From: Saprospiraceae bacterium
GTDB lineage: Bacteria; Bacteroidota; Bacteroidia; Chitinophagales; Saprospiraceae
Assembly: GCA_016718205.1 (NCBI GenBank)
Contig: JADKEB010000033.1
Location: 124,001-188,000, forward strand
Reading direction: 5' to 3'
DNA length: 64,000 bases
The notes under the pieces are model-generated. The model did not search any database. It was given only the letters and a program-made list of their open reading frames with translations, and was not told where the DNA came from. Positions 9,831-20,216 of the stretch are shown in pieces. Position numbers and translations under genes: made by a program. Position 1 is the first letter of the stretch; each line of letters opens with the position of its first letter.

Positions 9831-9845
9831 TTATGTATGACATAA
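9831..9845 (+). promoter_or_regulatory. candidate GntR (FadR-type) operator 2
   Basis: TTATGTATGACATAA is a perfect 6-bp inverted repeat around ATG. Its inner 13 bp are identical to operator 1 at 4325-4337 and are placed at the same distance from the -7 box, over the expected transcription start. Binding there would block transcription of susC and the genes behind it. Confidence 0.65.
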
Positions 9846-9883
9846 TACGTTTTTTTACTTTTTAATCATTAACACATTTTATA

Positions 9884-12800
9884 ATGAAAAACTTAAAAAT
9901 CAGGATTTTTTTTATTAACTTTCTGCTGCTATTTTCCTGTACTTTGGGATTGTCTCAAATTAAAATTAATGGAACAGTTAAAGATGCCGGAAGTGGAATT
10001 ACATTACCTGGTGTTAATATTTTAGTAGTGGGTACAGATATTGGCACAGTAACTGACGTGGATGGGACATTTACTCTAAATGTGGATAATCCGAACGGTG
10101 AAATATCAGTTTCTATGATTGGCTATGCCACAAAAAATATTCCTGTTTCCGAGGTTAAGGACCTGGAAATATTGCTTGAAGAATCTGCGACAACTCTGGA
10201 TGAGTTAGTTGTGGTAGGATACGGAACTGTCAAAAAGTCCAAGTTAATTTCATCTGTATCAAAACTTGACAATAAGTTTTTGGAAACTGGTATTCGATCC
10301 AACCCTGCACAGGCTTTGGCTGGTACTGTTTCGGGATTGCGTGTTGTAAATACTACCGGCAGACCTGGGGCATTACCCAATATAGTCCTGAGAGGTGGTA
10401 CCAATTTCGATGGGACGGGAAGCCCATTGGTGATCATGGATGGCCAGATTCGTGGATCCTTAGGAGATATTAATCCTGAAGAGATAGAGAGTATTGAAGT
10501 CTTGAAGGATGCATCAGCCACTGCTATCTACGGTGCAAGGGCTAGCAATGGAGTGATATTGGTCACATCAAAGCGCGGCGCTGCAGGTAAATCTGCTGTT
10601 ACTTTTAAAATCAGACGAGGTATCAGTGACTTAAATGTTCCTTATAATTTCCTGAATGCTGAAGATTACATTAAATGGACACGACAAGGAGTAGTACAGG
10701 CAATGATCAATGGAACTTTAGGCACAGTTGCTGCCAATACAGCATTATCAGCTATTGGGCCTAGAGGTACAGGTAATTTATATAAAGATGCTTCAGGAAA
10801 TATTGTTGATGGAAATTACAGCACAGCAGGTATATGGAGCTTAATGAGGTTGACCGATACCAATAAAGAGCTTTTAGGTAAACCTGGCTGGAAAACTATG
10901 AAAGATGCTGTAAAAACCAATGCTGCGGGCAACTACGATCCAAATGGAACCAATGCTGATTTGATATATAAAGATTTTAATTACGGTGACTTTGGACTTA
11001 ATTAGTCAGCTCCTATTGGGGATTATAATTTGGGTTTTAGTGGTGGAAATGACAGAGGTAAATATTTTGCAAATCTGGGCTATTATGATGAGGGTGGACT
11101 TGCCATCAGAACGTTTTACAAAAGATATAATTTTGCTTTTAATGGAGAGTATAATATAAACTCCTGGTTAAAATCCGAAAGCGGAATGCAATTTGCACGA
11201 GCAGACTGGAGAGATCAATCCTTACAAAATGGTGAAAGCAATTACTGGGGCAGGATGCTTTCAGCACCGCCCACCATGAGAGGTTATAATGAAAATGGTG
11301 AATTACTGCTTGGTAGAGATGCAAGCGATGGCAATCCTATCTACAATATTGATAAATATAAAAGAAAAAATCAGACAGATAAATTCACATTAAATCAGGC
11401 TTTTAAGGTAAACCTGACTAAAGATCTATTTATAAGGGTCAATGGCATTTTAATGTATGATGAAGGCATTTCTGAAAGTTTTAACCAGGATTTCCGTACT
11501 GGAATATTGAGCTTAACCAATCCAAACACAGGGTGGAACCGTGATCGAAGTTCATCATCTTCATTTGACAGAACCACCAGGCAGACCTACAATGCTATTT
11601 TAAATTATACCCGCTCTTTCTCTCAAAAGCACAATATAGATGCCATGGCAGGATATGAATATTTCGATGCATATAATGAAGGTTTAGCCGCCAGTGGCAG
11701 ATTGGCACCTACTGACGACTTTCAAGACCTGCAATTAACGCAAAACAACGTTGACCAACAAACCAGAGGCACTGACTCTTACCACTCAAGAGAAAGAATT
11801 TTGTCTTCATTTGGTAGGGTGAATTATGATTATTCAGGTAAATATCTGGCTTCTTTCACCGTCAGACGCGATGGATATTCCCGTTTATTGGGTGATAATC
11901 GCTTTGGTGTTTTTCCCGCTTTTTCTGTGGGATGGTTGATGCATCATGAGGATTTTATGAAATCTTTCAACCCTTGGTTGTCTTATTTGAAATTAAGAGG
12001 CAGTTGGGGCCGAAATGGAAATGTAGGTGGTATAGGTACATATGAACTTCAGGGTGCGTTTGGATCACAGACAGCATATGCTGGAACAATAGGTTTTCTG
12101 CAAACAGGAGTAGCCAACCCAAATCTCAAATGGGAAAAAACCAATACCACGGAAGTTGGAGCAGATATCGGTATATTTGAAAACAAATTGAACGCTTCTA
12201 TTGCAATATATAATAGAATCACGGATGATAAAATAGCAAATGTATTGCTTCCGACATCTTCTGGCGTGTCCAGTATCCGGACTAATAACGGAAGTATGAG
12301 GAACCGCGGTGTGGAACTCGAAGCTACTTACAGATTGGTTCAAAGTAAAGATTTTAATATTCAGTTGGGGGCAAACGCCTCATGGAATAAAAATACTATA
12401 CTGAAGTTACCTTTCAATGGCAATGAAAATAACAGACAAGGAGGTCAACAAATTTATGATCCAAAAACGGGACAATTAATCTGGGTAGGTGGCTTCCAGG
12501 AAGGTCAGGAATGGGGAGAAATTTTTGGTTTTGTTAGTGAGGGTATCATCAGAACCGCTGAAGATCTGGCTAATTATAATAAAACAGATCTTGCAGCTGG
12601 ACAGGTTTGGTTCAATGGTTCAGCAGGTAGAAGGGTAGCGAGTCCCAAAATTATTGCCGAAAGAAAACTGACCCTCGCAGGTGGATGGTTGTCCACTCAA
12701 CTTGGTGACATGAAATGGAAAGATATCGATAACAATGATACCATTGATACACGAGATATGGTGTCATTGGGAAGGCAATTGCCAAGATGGACAGGTGGCT

Positions 12801-13267
12801 TTAATACTTCAGTAGGTTACAAAGGTCTTACACTATTGGCAAGATTTGATTTTGGACTGGGACACATTCAGCAGGATTTCCAGCAAATGTGGGCTTTAGC
12901 ATCAGCTCAAGGGGAATTTAACCCAACTGATCTGGTAAAAGATACATGGACACCTGAAAATCCAAGCGCATCGCTACCAAGATATGTATGGGCAGATCAG
13001 CTAAATACTAAAAATTTTGACCGACCATCAAGTATGTTTTTTGTACCTTCTGATTATTTAGCGATTAGAGAAGTGACATTGAGTTATAGTTTACCTCTAT
13101 CTCTTATTAAAAAACTCAAAATGTCAGCTTTAAACTTGAGTGTAACTGGTCAAAACTTAGGGTATATTACACATAAAATGCTCAACTTACCCGAGAGAAC
13201 CGGCGCTCAAAACAGTGCTTACACCATACCTACACAGGTTATTTTTGGCGCCAATGTAACTTTCTAA
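9884..13267 (+). pseudogene. susC: SusC/RagA TonB-linked outer-membrane transporter, interrupted by an in-frame TAG
   Basis: The frame encodes about 1127 codons, the normal SusC length. It has a signal peptide, an N-terminal carboxypeptidase-regulatory-like domain (IKINGTVKD..., about 25-100), a TonB-box-like DELVVVGYGTVKKS, the plug domain (DASATAIYGARASNGVILVTSK) and a 22-strand-type barrel to the C-terminal F. SusC imports oligosaccharides through the outer membrane with its SusD lid. A TAG at 11003-11005 splits the gene with no change of frame; the next residues (SAPIGDYNLGFSGGN) continue normal SusC sequence, so one C-to-T change in a CAG codon would explain it. As written, only the plug half is made. 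A real nonsense mutation and a base-calling error both fit. Confidence 0.85.
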
Positions 13268-13303
13268 TTTGAATACATCTGATAATTTTAAAAATATAAA
13301 GAA

Positions 13304-14875
13304 ATGAAAACTTTAAAATATTTATTCTTCACTTTAGTAATTCTGACAGGAATTTCATCTTGTTCAGATAGTCTTGATCTTGCTCCTGAAGACTATTTTG
13401 GTAGTGGAAACTTCTGGCAAAATGAAGCTCAGGTCAATAACTTTATGGTAGGTATCCATAAACAGATGAGGGACAACCAATTTATGTTTGTAAGGCTTGG
13501 AGAGATGAGAGGAGGAGGATACAGTAACATAGACAGGCAAAACACTTCGTTGAATGAATTGCCAATCATTGAGAATAGGCTAAATGAAAACTCTACAGGA
13601 GTATCAAGTTGGGCGGGATTTTATGGACCTATCCTTCAGATCAATCTTTTTATACAGAAAGTCGAACAGATTACGTTTCTGAACGAGACCAAAAAGAAAT
13701 ATCTGCTTGGTCAGGCCTATGGTATCAGGGCATATTATTATTTTCACTTATTAAAGACCTACGGCGGAGTTCCCATCAGACTTGTACCGGAAGCTCTAAA
13801 TGGCAACACAGACCCTGTGGCACTTAGAAAAGCCAGGGCTTCTGAAGCTGAAGTGCTTACTGCCATTAAAGGTGATATATCAAAATCATTGGCGTCTTTT
13901 GGATCTTCCGCAAGCCCGGCAGAAAAAAGTCAGTGGAGCCCCAATGCATCTGCCATGTTGAAAGGAGATGTGTTTCTTTGGTCTGCCAAAGTATATGGAA
14001 CTAATGCTGATCTTGCTGACGCAAAAACCGCATTACAATCTGTAACAGGAACATCATTGCAAGCCACTTTTCCTATTGTATTTGCTTCAAACCAAAAAAA
14101 TAATAAAGAGATTATATTTGCTTTTAGAAATCTTGTAGGCGAATCAGAAATGCAAAATATAGCTGCCTATACTTATTCTACCTTTAATTTTGACGGTCAA
14201 CACTACAAAGATTCTCTGGCGAGTGGTCCACTATTGGTAGACCCACTGGTGATCGCTGCATCAAATTCTCAACAGATCATTCAGAGATATGCTTATACTT
14301 TTGAGCTTTTCAAACTCTATGATGCGGCAGACAAACGACGTGATGCAACATTTTATGACTATTACAAAGTAAACAAAACCGGAAATCCGCCTTATGCAGT
14401 TACTATCAGAAATACAGCTCTGGTTAAGTTTTTGGGTGTAATCAGTGCCAATAAACGATATTTTTCAGATGATTGGCCAGTGTATAGGGAAGCTGACAGG
14501 TTACTTATGCTGGCTGAAATTGCCAATGCAGAAGGTGCTGATCCATCATCTTTTATCAAACAAATACGTGATCGGGCCTATGCCCCGGCAACGGATCCAA
14601 AACCATTTGTCAATTCATCAAAAGATAATAATGAAATAGCCATTTTTACAGAAAGATATAAGGAATTTGTTCACGAAGGTAAAACCTGGTATGATCTGCT
14701 TAGGATGAAAACCGGAAATGATGCCATGGTATTCAAAAGTGCAGCGCATCCTTTTGGGGTTTTGGATAAAGCTACAAAAGCTTTTGAAGTCAGATGGCCT
14801 ATTGAGCCTGCAATTTGGACAAATGATCCGCTTGTAGATCAAACTCCTGGGTACCAGACTACAAAACCAAAGTAG
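13304..14875 (+). CDS. susD: SusD/RagB family outer-membrane lipoprotein
   Basis: The protein has 523 residues with a lipoprotein signal ending at a Cys (TGISSCSD, about residue 20). SusD features include an early FGSGNFWQNEAQ segment, TPR-like helices with AYYYFHLLKTYGGVPI, and the C-terminal region EFVHEGKTWYDLLRMK with a closing PIPxxE-like segment (VRWPIEPAIWTNDPL). It binds glycan at the surface and caps SusC. It follows susC by 36 bp and is intact although susC is broken. A 262-bp gap with a strong hairpin separates it from the sialidase gene. Confidence 0.93.
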   Translation: MKTLKYLFFTLVILTGISSCSDSLDLAPEDYFGSGNFWQNEAQVNNFMVGIHKQMRDNQFMFVRLGEMRGGGYSNIDRQNTSLNELPIIENRLNENSTGVSSWAGFYGPILQINLFIQKVEQITFLNETKKKYLLGQAYGIRAYYYFHLLKTYGGVPIRLVPEALNGNTDPVALRKARASEAEVLTAIKGDISKSLASFGSSASPAEKSQWSPNASAMLKGDVFLWSAKVYGTNADLADAKTALQSVTGTSLQATFPIVFASNQKNNKEIIFAFRNLVGESEMQNIAAYTYSTFNFDGQHYKDSLASGPLLVDPLVIAASNSQQIIQRYAYTFELFKLYDAADKRRDATFYDYYKVNKTGNPPYAVTIRNTALVKFLGVISANKRYFSDDWPVYREADRLLMLAEIANAEGADPSSFIKQIRDRAYAPATDPKPFVNSSKDNNEIAIFTERYKEFVHEGKTWYDLLRMKTGNDAMVFKSAAHPFGVLDKATKAFEVRWPIEPAIWTNDPLVDQTPGYQTTKPK

Positions 14876-15032
14876 TAGGCGTAAATTAACCAAAGGTCAA
14901 AAAAATATATTGATTGTGTATATTTTAAAAGTACGAGAAAATTGATTTTCACTTTGGTTGATACTTAATTTAAGGCTTTGATGATTGTTTTATAATAGAG
15001 TTTATTACATTTAACTCGTAGTTAGTGAATTT

Positions 15033-15074
15033 AAATGTGAGGTTGACATAAATAATATGTTTAACCTCACATTT
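15033..15074 (+). terminator. strong hairpin between susD and the sialidase gene
   Basis: AAATGTGAGGTT (15033-15044) pairs perfectly with AACCTCACATTT (15063-15074) around an 18-nt loop. There is no long U-run, so it could be a partial terminator, an mRNA-stabilising 3' end for susCD, or an attenuator. It would let susCD be made in excess over the enzymes downstream. Confidence 0.55.
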
Positions 15075-15137
15075 TACAAAGACTTTAAAATAATCTAACT
15101 TTTGTTTGCATTTTTATAATTTAAACTTCTTGATCGT

Positions 15138-16766
15138 ATGAATAGATTGATTGTATTACTATTGATGTATTTTTTTCTTACGGGTCAATCATGTCAAAAA
15201 GATGAGATTCTTGAGGTACCACAGCCATTGGTCTCTTCTTCAATTCACTTTGTTCCTTTATATAGTGATAAGGATGAACATAGTATTGTTGATTTTAATA
15301 TTCATAATTCAGAAAATCAACCTATTGTACTTAAAGAAGTTTTAATGAATTTAATGGGTACTTTTGATAAAAAAGGTATGCTTTCTTTCGAAATGATCTA
15401 CCGGGGACATGATAAAGGTGTAGAACAAAATACTGTTTTTGGAAAGACCATTGGTATTGATGAAGATAATGTTATAAAAGGACAACTGTTGTTAGCGCAA
15501 GGAGTTCATAAGTTTGCTTTAAAACTACGCACAAATGGTGCTATTCAATTAAAGTCATATTTTAAAATTGTATCTCTTCAATTTCAATTTGAAAATATCA
15601 AACCTGTTGAAGCACCTCAGTTAGCTTCCTATACTTTCAGGCCATGCCTTAAAGTCAGAAAGAAAGGCCAGGATAATTGTGACACTTATAGAATTCCCGG
15701 ACTTATTACCACAAAAAAAGGTACACTCATCGCAGTTTATGATAACAGGTACAATAATTCATTGGACCTGCAAGAGCATGTTGATATTGGGATGAGCCGA
15801 AGTACAGATGGTGGTGAATCCTGGGAGCCAATGAAAGTCATCATGGATATGGGAGAGTGGGGTGGAAAACCACAAAACCTTAATGGAATAGGCGACCCAT
15901 CTATATTGTATGATCACAATACAAATACAATTTGGGTTGCTGCACTTTGGATGAGCGGCCTGGATACCAATAAAAGACTTTGGTGGGCATCTGGTCCGGG
16001 CATGACACCAGAGGAGACGGGGCAATTTATATTGACAAAGAGTATAGATGATGGCTTAACGTGGTCTCCTCCTATCAACATTACTTCTCAGATCAAAGAT
16101 CCAAACTGGCAGTTATTGCTGCAAGGACCGGGGAAGGGAATTACCTTGGTTGATGGAACATTGGTTTTTCCGGCACAGTTCAAAGCCAATATCGGTGTTA
16201 AGGCTTTGGATGGAGGAGCGTATACTTGTCATTCTACTATAGTGTACAGTGTAGATAAAGGGAAAAACTGGCAAATAGGTACTGGAGCAAAATCCAATAC
16301 AACAGAAGCTCAGGTTGTTCAACTATCTGATGGATCACTTATGCTCAACATGAGAGATGATCGCAATCGCACAGACAAAAGTAGTACAAACGGTCGTGCC
16401 ATATCTGTAACAAAAGATTTAGGGAAAACCTGGATGGTCCATCCTACATCCAACAGCGCACTTACTGAACCCAACTGTATGGCCAGCTTGATAAGTGCCG
16501 ATCTCAGAGTCAACGGTAAAAATCAGAAAGTACTATTCTTTTCTAACCCAAATCATAACTCAAAAAGAAGTGATATGACCATTAAAACGAGTCTCGATGA
16601 AGGACTATCCTGGCCAGAGAAATACCAGATAAAACTAAATGGTGAAACCGGTTATGGTTATTCATGCCTCACCATGGTTGATGAAAAAACGGTTGGAATC
16701 CTGTATGAAGGCACCAAAGATTTGTATTTTCAAAAAATATCAGTCGATGAGCTGATTTCTAAATGA
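15138..16766 (+). CDS. nanH: GH33 sialidase (exo-alpha-sialidase), lipoprotein
   Basis: The protein has 542 residues. The N-terminus is a lipoprotein signal with Cys at residue 19 (TGQSCQ), so the enzyme is probably surface- or periplasm-anchored. Residues about 30-160 form the BNR-associated N-terminal domain. The catalytic propeller begins with the Arg of the RIP motif (YRIPG, Arg185) and carries repeated Asp-boxes: STDGGESW, SIDDGLTW, SVDKGKNW, TKDLGKTW and SLDEGLSW. TEAQ and MRDDRNR are the expected acid/Arg regions, and GYGYSCL supplies the Tyr nucleophile region. It releases terminal sialic acid from glycoconjugates and is the key evidence for the substrate of this locus. It is followed 35 bp later by the lyase gene. 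Confidence 0.93.
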   Translation: MNRLIVLLLMYFFLTGQSCQKDEILEVPQPLVSSSIHFVPLYSDKDEHSIVDFNIHNSENQPIVLKEVLMNLMGTFDKKGMLSFEMIYRGHDKGVEQNTVFGKTIGIDEDNVIKGQLLLAQGVHKFALKLRTNGAIQLKSYFKIVSLQFQFENIKPVEAPQLASYTFRPCLKVRKKGQDNCDTYRIPGLITTKKGTLIAVYDNRYNNSLDLQEHVDIGMSRSTDGGESWEPMKVIMDMGEWGGKPQNLNGIGDPSILYDHNTNTIWVAALWMSGLDTNKRLWWASGPGMTPEETGQFILTKSIDDGLTWSPPINITSQIKDPNWQLLLQGPGKGITLVDGTLVFPAQFKANIGVKALDGGAYTCHSTIVYSVDKGKNWQIGTGAKSNTTEAQVVQLSDGSLMLNMRDDRNRTDKSSTNGRAISVTKDLGKTWMVHPTSNSALTEPNCMASLISADLRVNGKNQKVLFFSNPNHNSKRSDMTIKTSLDEGLSWPEKYQIKLNGETGYGYSCLTMVDEKTVGILYEGTKDLYFQKISVDELISK

Positions 16767-16801
16767 TAGGAAATTTTAGTTTTAAATTAAAAGCATAGTA
16801 A

Positions 16802-17715
16802 ATGAAAAGAATAGAAGGATTGGTGACGGCAACACATACACCAATGAATGAAAAAGGAGAACTAAAGCTTGAAGTAATTGATGAATATTATACCTTTCTC
16901 AAAAGAAATAATATAAAGGGCATCTTTTAAATGGGTCCACATCTGAAGGTTATCACTTGACCACAAATGAAAGAAAGTTATCGCTGGAAGCGTGGTCTGA
17001 TGCAATCAAAGATGATGATTTTAAACTTTTTGTTTTTGTAGGACATCTTGCTACCAAAGATGCATGCGATTTGGCAGAACATGCAAGCAGTTTGCAGAAT
17101 GTATATGGTATTTCAGCCACAGCGCCATTCTATCAGAAACCAGCCACTGTTGACTTATTGGTTGATGTTTGCGCTGAAATTGCTTCATTTGCTTCTACTA
17201 AGTCATTTTACTATTATCACATTCCGGTCTTGACAAATGTAAATGTCCCGATTTCTGAATTGCTTAAAAAAGCTGAGGCAAGAATTTCAAATCTTAAAGG
17301 TGTAAAATATACGCATAATGATCTTGAAGAGTACTTGGTCGCAAGCTCATTATCAGACGGTAAATATGAAATGTTGGCAGGAATTGATGAAATTGCGCTC
17401 GCAAGCAGGTCATTCGGGGCGAAAGGATATATAGGTAGCACCTATAATTTTATGGCTCCTTTGTATTACAAAATGTTTGATGCCTTTGACAATGGAGATT
17501 TTTCAGATGCCAAAAATTTGCAATTAAAAGCCATTGAAATCATCAGGATAATTGCATCTTACGGCTTTATTTCAGCCTGCAAATTTATCATGAAGGAAAA
17601 AGGTATTAACAATGGATTTGTGAGATTACCCTCAAAACAAATATCTGAATCTGAAAAATCAGAAATGATGTCTAAACTTCAAAAACTGGATTTTGAGAGT
17701 ATTGCATCTTCTTAA
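16802..17715 (+). pseudogene. nanA: N-acetylneuraminate lyase, frameshifted near the start
   Basis: From the ATG at 16802 the frame reads normal lyase sequence (RIEGLVTATHTP ... NNIKGIF) and then hits TAA at 16928-16930. The frame one base away continues at once with LNGSTSEGYHLTTNERK, the conserved GST/S-E active-site loop, and runs to 17715. One extra T in the TTTT run at 16925-16928 would restore about 305 residues. The rest is intact: YYYHIP carries the catalytic Tyr and GVKYTHND the Schiff-base Lys near residue 168. The enzyme splits N-acetylneuraminate into N-acetylmannosamine and pyruvate. As written, only a 42-residue stub is made; a homopolymer sequencing error is likely. Confidence 0.88.
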
Positions 17716-17733
17716 TGTAAGCAAGCATTATCT

Positions 17734-18900
17734 ATGAAATATTGGCTTTTATTGATATCATTTAATTTAATCATGGAATCCACAGCTCAAAAAGCACCCG
17801 AAATTTTAACCTTTAAGTGGGATACTTTGGCAATATTACCAGATGACAAAATCAGCAAGCCAAATATCGGAGTTGCAGGACCTGTAGCAGGCATTGTGGG
17901 AGATATGCTGATAGTTGCCGGTGGTGCAAATTTTCCTGAAAATCCTCCCTGGACTGGTGGCAAAAAAAAGTACCATGACAAAATTTATATATTAAAAAAG
18001 AAAGAAAAAAACCACTACCATTGGGTAGAAGATTTCTCAGCAAAATTAAACTACCCAATAGCTTACCCTGCAAATGTGCCATATAAAAGGGGTTTCATTT
18101 GTGTAGGTGGAGAGAATGATAATGGTGTATTAAAAAGTGTAATTTACTTTCAATGGTTGAATGAAAATCTAAATATGACTCTATTGCCTGAACTACCAAT
18201 AGGGTTGACTTCTTGTAGCGCTGTCTGCATAAAAGACCGACTGTATGTCACTGGTGGAAATTCAGGCAAAACCTCGCTTAAATCAGCATTTGTCATGGAT
18301 CTTTCTGAAACTGATAAGAAATGGACAGCAATAGGAGATATGCCTTTTGCTCTTGAAAATTCTGTAGCTGCTGTTTGCCACGATGGAGAAAGCCAAAAGA
18401 TATTTTTACTTGGAGGGAGATTCAAGTTGCCTGATGATAAAACTACCACGTTTTCAGATAAAGTGTTGAAATATGATCCCAAATCAAATAAATGGTCAAC
18501 TTTTGATTTTAAAAACGAAAATGGAGAAAAGTTAAAGCTGGCTGCCGGGACGGGAGTGGCAATCTCAAAAAGTAAAATTGTCATCGTTGGCGGCGATAAA
18601 GGAATTATTTTCAATAAAATAGAATCTTTTAACAACAAATTATCACAGCCTGACCTTGAAGACAGAGAAAAGGTCAATAACGAAAAAATTGCACTTTTAA
18701 CGAGTCATATTGGGTTTGATACTGATATTTATACTTTTAATGCTATTAAAAATATATGTCAAAAATCCGGCACAATTCCAGATATGGCTCAGGTGACCAC
18801 TTCCGCATTTTATTGGGGTAAATCCATTATTATACCCGGCGGTGAGATAAAACCCGGTATCCGAACTCCGATGATCAGGTCGATCAAAATTCGAAATTAA
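17734..18900 (+). CDS. nanM: N-acetylneuraminate mutarotase/epimerase-like Kelch protein (NanM type)
   Basis: The protein has 388 residues with a signal peptide (to about STAQ, residue 19). Kelch-type repeats appear as glycine pairs (VAGGANFPENPPW, VGGENDNG, VTGGNSGK, LLGGRFKLP, IVGGDKG, IPGGEIKPG), forming a six-bladed propeller of the cyclically permuted mutarotase family. NanM speeds conversion of alpha- to beta-sialic acid in the periplasm so that released sugar can be taken up. It lies 18 bp after nanA and 22 bp before the transporter gene, which supports the role. Confidence 0.88.
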   Translation: MKYWLLLISFNLIMESTAQKAPEILTFKWDTLAILPDDKISKPNIGVAGPVAGIVGDMLIVAGGANFPENPPWTGGKKKYHDKIYILKKKEKNHYHWVEDFSAKLNYPIAYPANVPYKRGFICVGGENDNGVLKSVIYFQWLNENLNMTLLPELPIGLTSCSAVCIKDRLYVTGGNSGKTSLKSAFVMDLSETDKKWTAIGDMPFALENSVAAVCHDGESQKIFLLGGRFKLPDDKTTTFSDKVLKYDPKSNKWSTFDFKNENGEKLKLAAGTGVAISKSKIVIVGGDKGIIFNKIESFNNKLSQPDLEDREKVNNEKIALLTSHIGFDTDIYTFNAIKNICQKSGTIPDMAQVTTSAFYWGKSIIIPGGEIKPGIRTPMIRSIKIRN

Positions 18901-18922
18901 TAGACTTTTAAAACCTCATATC

Positions 18923-20173
18923 ATGATGCAATTACAAAATAAAAAGTATTATCCCTGGGTTGTGGTTGCATTATTATGGGTGGTGGCATTGCTCAATTAT
19001 ATGGACAGGCAAATGCTTTCTACGATGAAGGTAAGCATGATGGCTGATATCAATGAGCTCCAAACTGCTGAAAACTTTGGAAGATTGCTGGCCATTTTCT
19101 TATGGATTTATGCTTTGATGAGTCCAGTTGCTGGATTGATAGCTGACAGAACAAACAGAAAATGGCTTATTATTATCAGTCTTTTTGTATGGTCAGCCAT
19201 AACCTTTCTCATGGGATACGCCGAAAATTTTGATCAGCTTTATATTTTAAGAGGTTTAATGGGTGTGAGTGAGGCACTATATATTCCTGCAGGTTTATCA
19301 CTGATTGCTGACTATCATCAGGGAGGGACCAGATCTCTTGCAGTAGGATTACACATGACAGGACTTTATACCGGTCAGGCATTAGGTGGTTTTGGAGCTA
19401 CAATAGCGACCAATTACTCCTGGCAAAATACATTTCAATTTTTTGGATTGATTGGAGTCGTTTACAGCTTTATTCTTATGCTTTTTTTAATTGATTTTAA
19501 GGATAAAAAGCAGAAAATGGTTGAAAATAAGGCACCTGTTATGTTTGGTTTGAATTCCATCCGAAATAGTTTGGGTTTACTTTTAGGGACATTCAGTTTT
19601 TGGGTGATACTCTTTTATTTTGCGGTTCCAAGTTTTCCAGGATGGGCTATAAAAAACTGGATACCTACACTTTTTTCTGAAAGTTTAAAAATAGACATGT
19701 CTGTTGCAGGGCCACTATCTACAATAAGCATAGCTCTTTCTTCTTTTATCGGTGTTTTGATAGGCGGTTCCTTAGCAGATAAATGGATTTTAAAAAATCT
19801 TAAAGGAAGAATTTACACAGGAGTGATAGGTTTGACTCTCACCATACCGGCTTTATTATTTTTAGGTCTGGGGGACAATCTGGTTGGTATTGTGTCTGGA
19901 GCGGTATTATTTGGCATCGGGTTTGGAATGTTTGATGCCAATAATATGCCTATTTTATGTCAGTTTATTGGTCCAAAGCATCGTGCTGCAGGATATGGCA
20001 TTATGAATATGACGGGTGTGTTTGCAGGAGCATTTGTAACAAATTTGTTGGGAAAATCTACCGATTCGGGACATTTGGGAAGGGATTTGGCATTTTTAGC
20101 CCTGCCTGTAGCAGTGGCAGCATTTCTCTTGTTGTTTTCCCTTAAACCCAAAACAGCAAATATGGAAGACTAA
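18923..20173 (+). CDS. nanT: MFS transporter, probable sialic acid importer (NanT-like)
   Basis: The protein has 416 residues with about 12 membrane segments. The early NYMDRQMLS motif and the loop GLIADRTNRKW (MFS signature between TM2 and TM3) are those of the anion:cation symporter/hexuronate-sialate branch. It resides in the inner membrane. Position between nanM and the sialate O-acetylesterase gene supports sialic acid as substrate, though other sugar acids are possible. No TRAP or SSS-type sialate transporter is seen in the window. Confidence 0.85.
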   Translation: MMQLQNKKYYPWVVVALLWVVALLNYMDRQMLSTMKVSMMADINELQTAENFGRLLAIFLWIYALMSPVAGLIADRTNRKWLIIISLFVWSAITFLMGYAENFDQLYILRGLMGVSEALYIPAGLSLIADYHQGGTRSLAVGLHMTGLYTGQALGGFGATIATNYSWQNTFQFFGLIGVVYSFILMLFLIDFKDKKQKMVENKAPVMFGLNSIRNSLGLLLGTFSFWVILFYFAVPSFPGWAIKNWIPTLFSESLKIDMSVAGPLSTISIALSSFIGVLIGGSLADKWILKNLKGRIYTGVIGLTLTIPALLFLGLGDNLVGIVSGAVLFGIGFGMFDANNMPILCQFIGPKHRAAGYGIMNMTGVFAGAFVTNLLGKSTDSGHLGRDLAFLALPVAVAAFLLLFSLKPKTANMED

Positions 20174-20216
20174 TTTTTAGCTAAATCATGGATAATTATT
20201 TTATATTTATGCTTGT

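Noticed and set aside
11003..11005. Reassigned or read-through TAG codon
   Set aside because: Other genes here end in TAG (for example susD at 14875 and RNase HI at 29546), so TAG is an ordinary stop.
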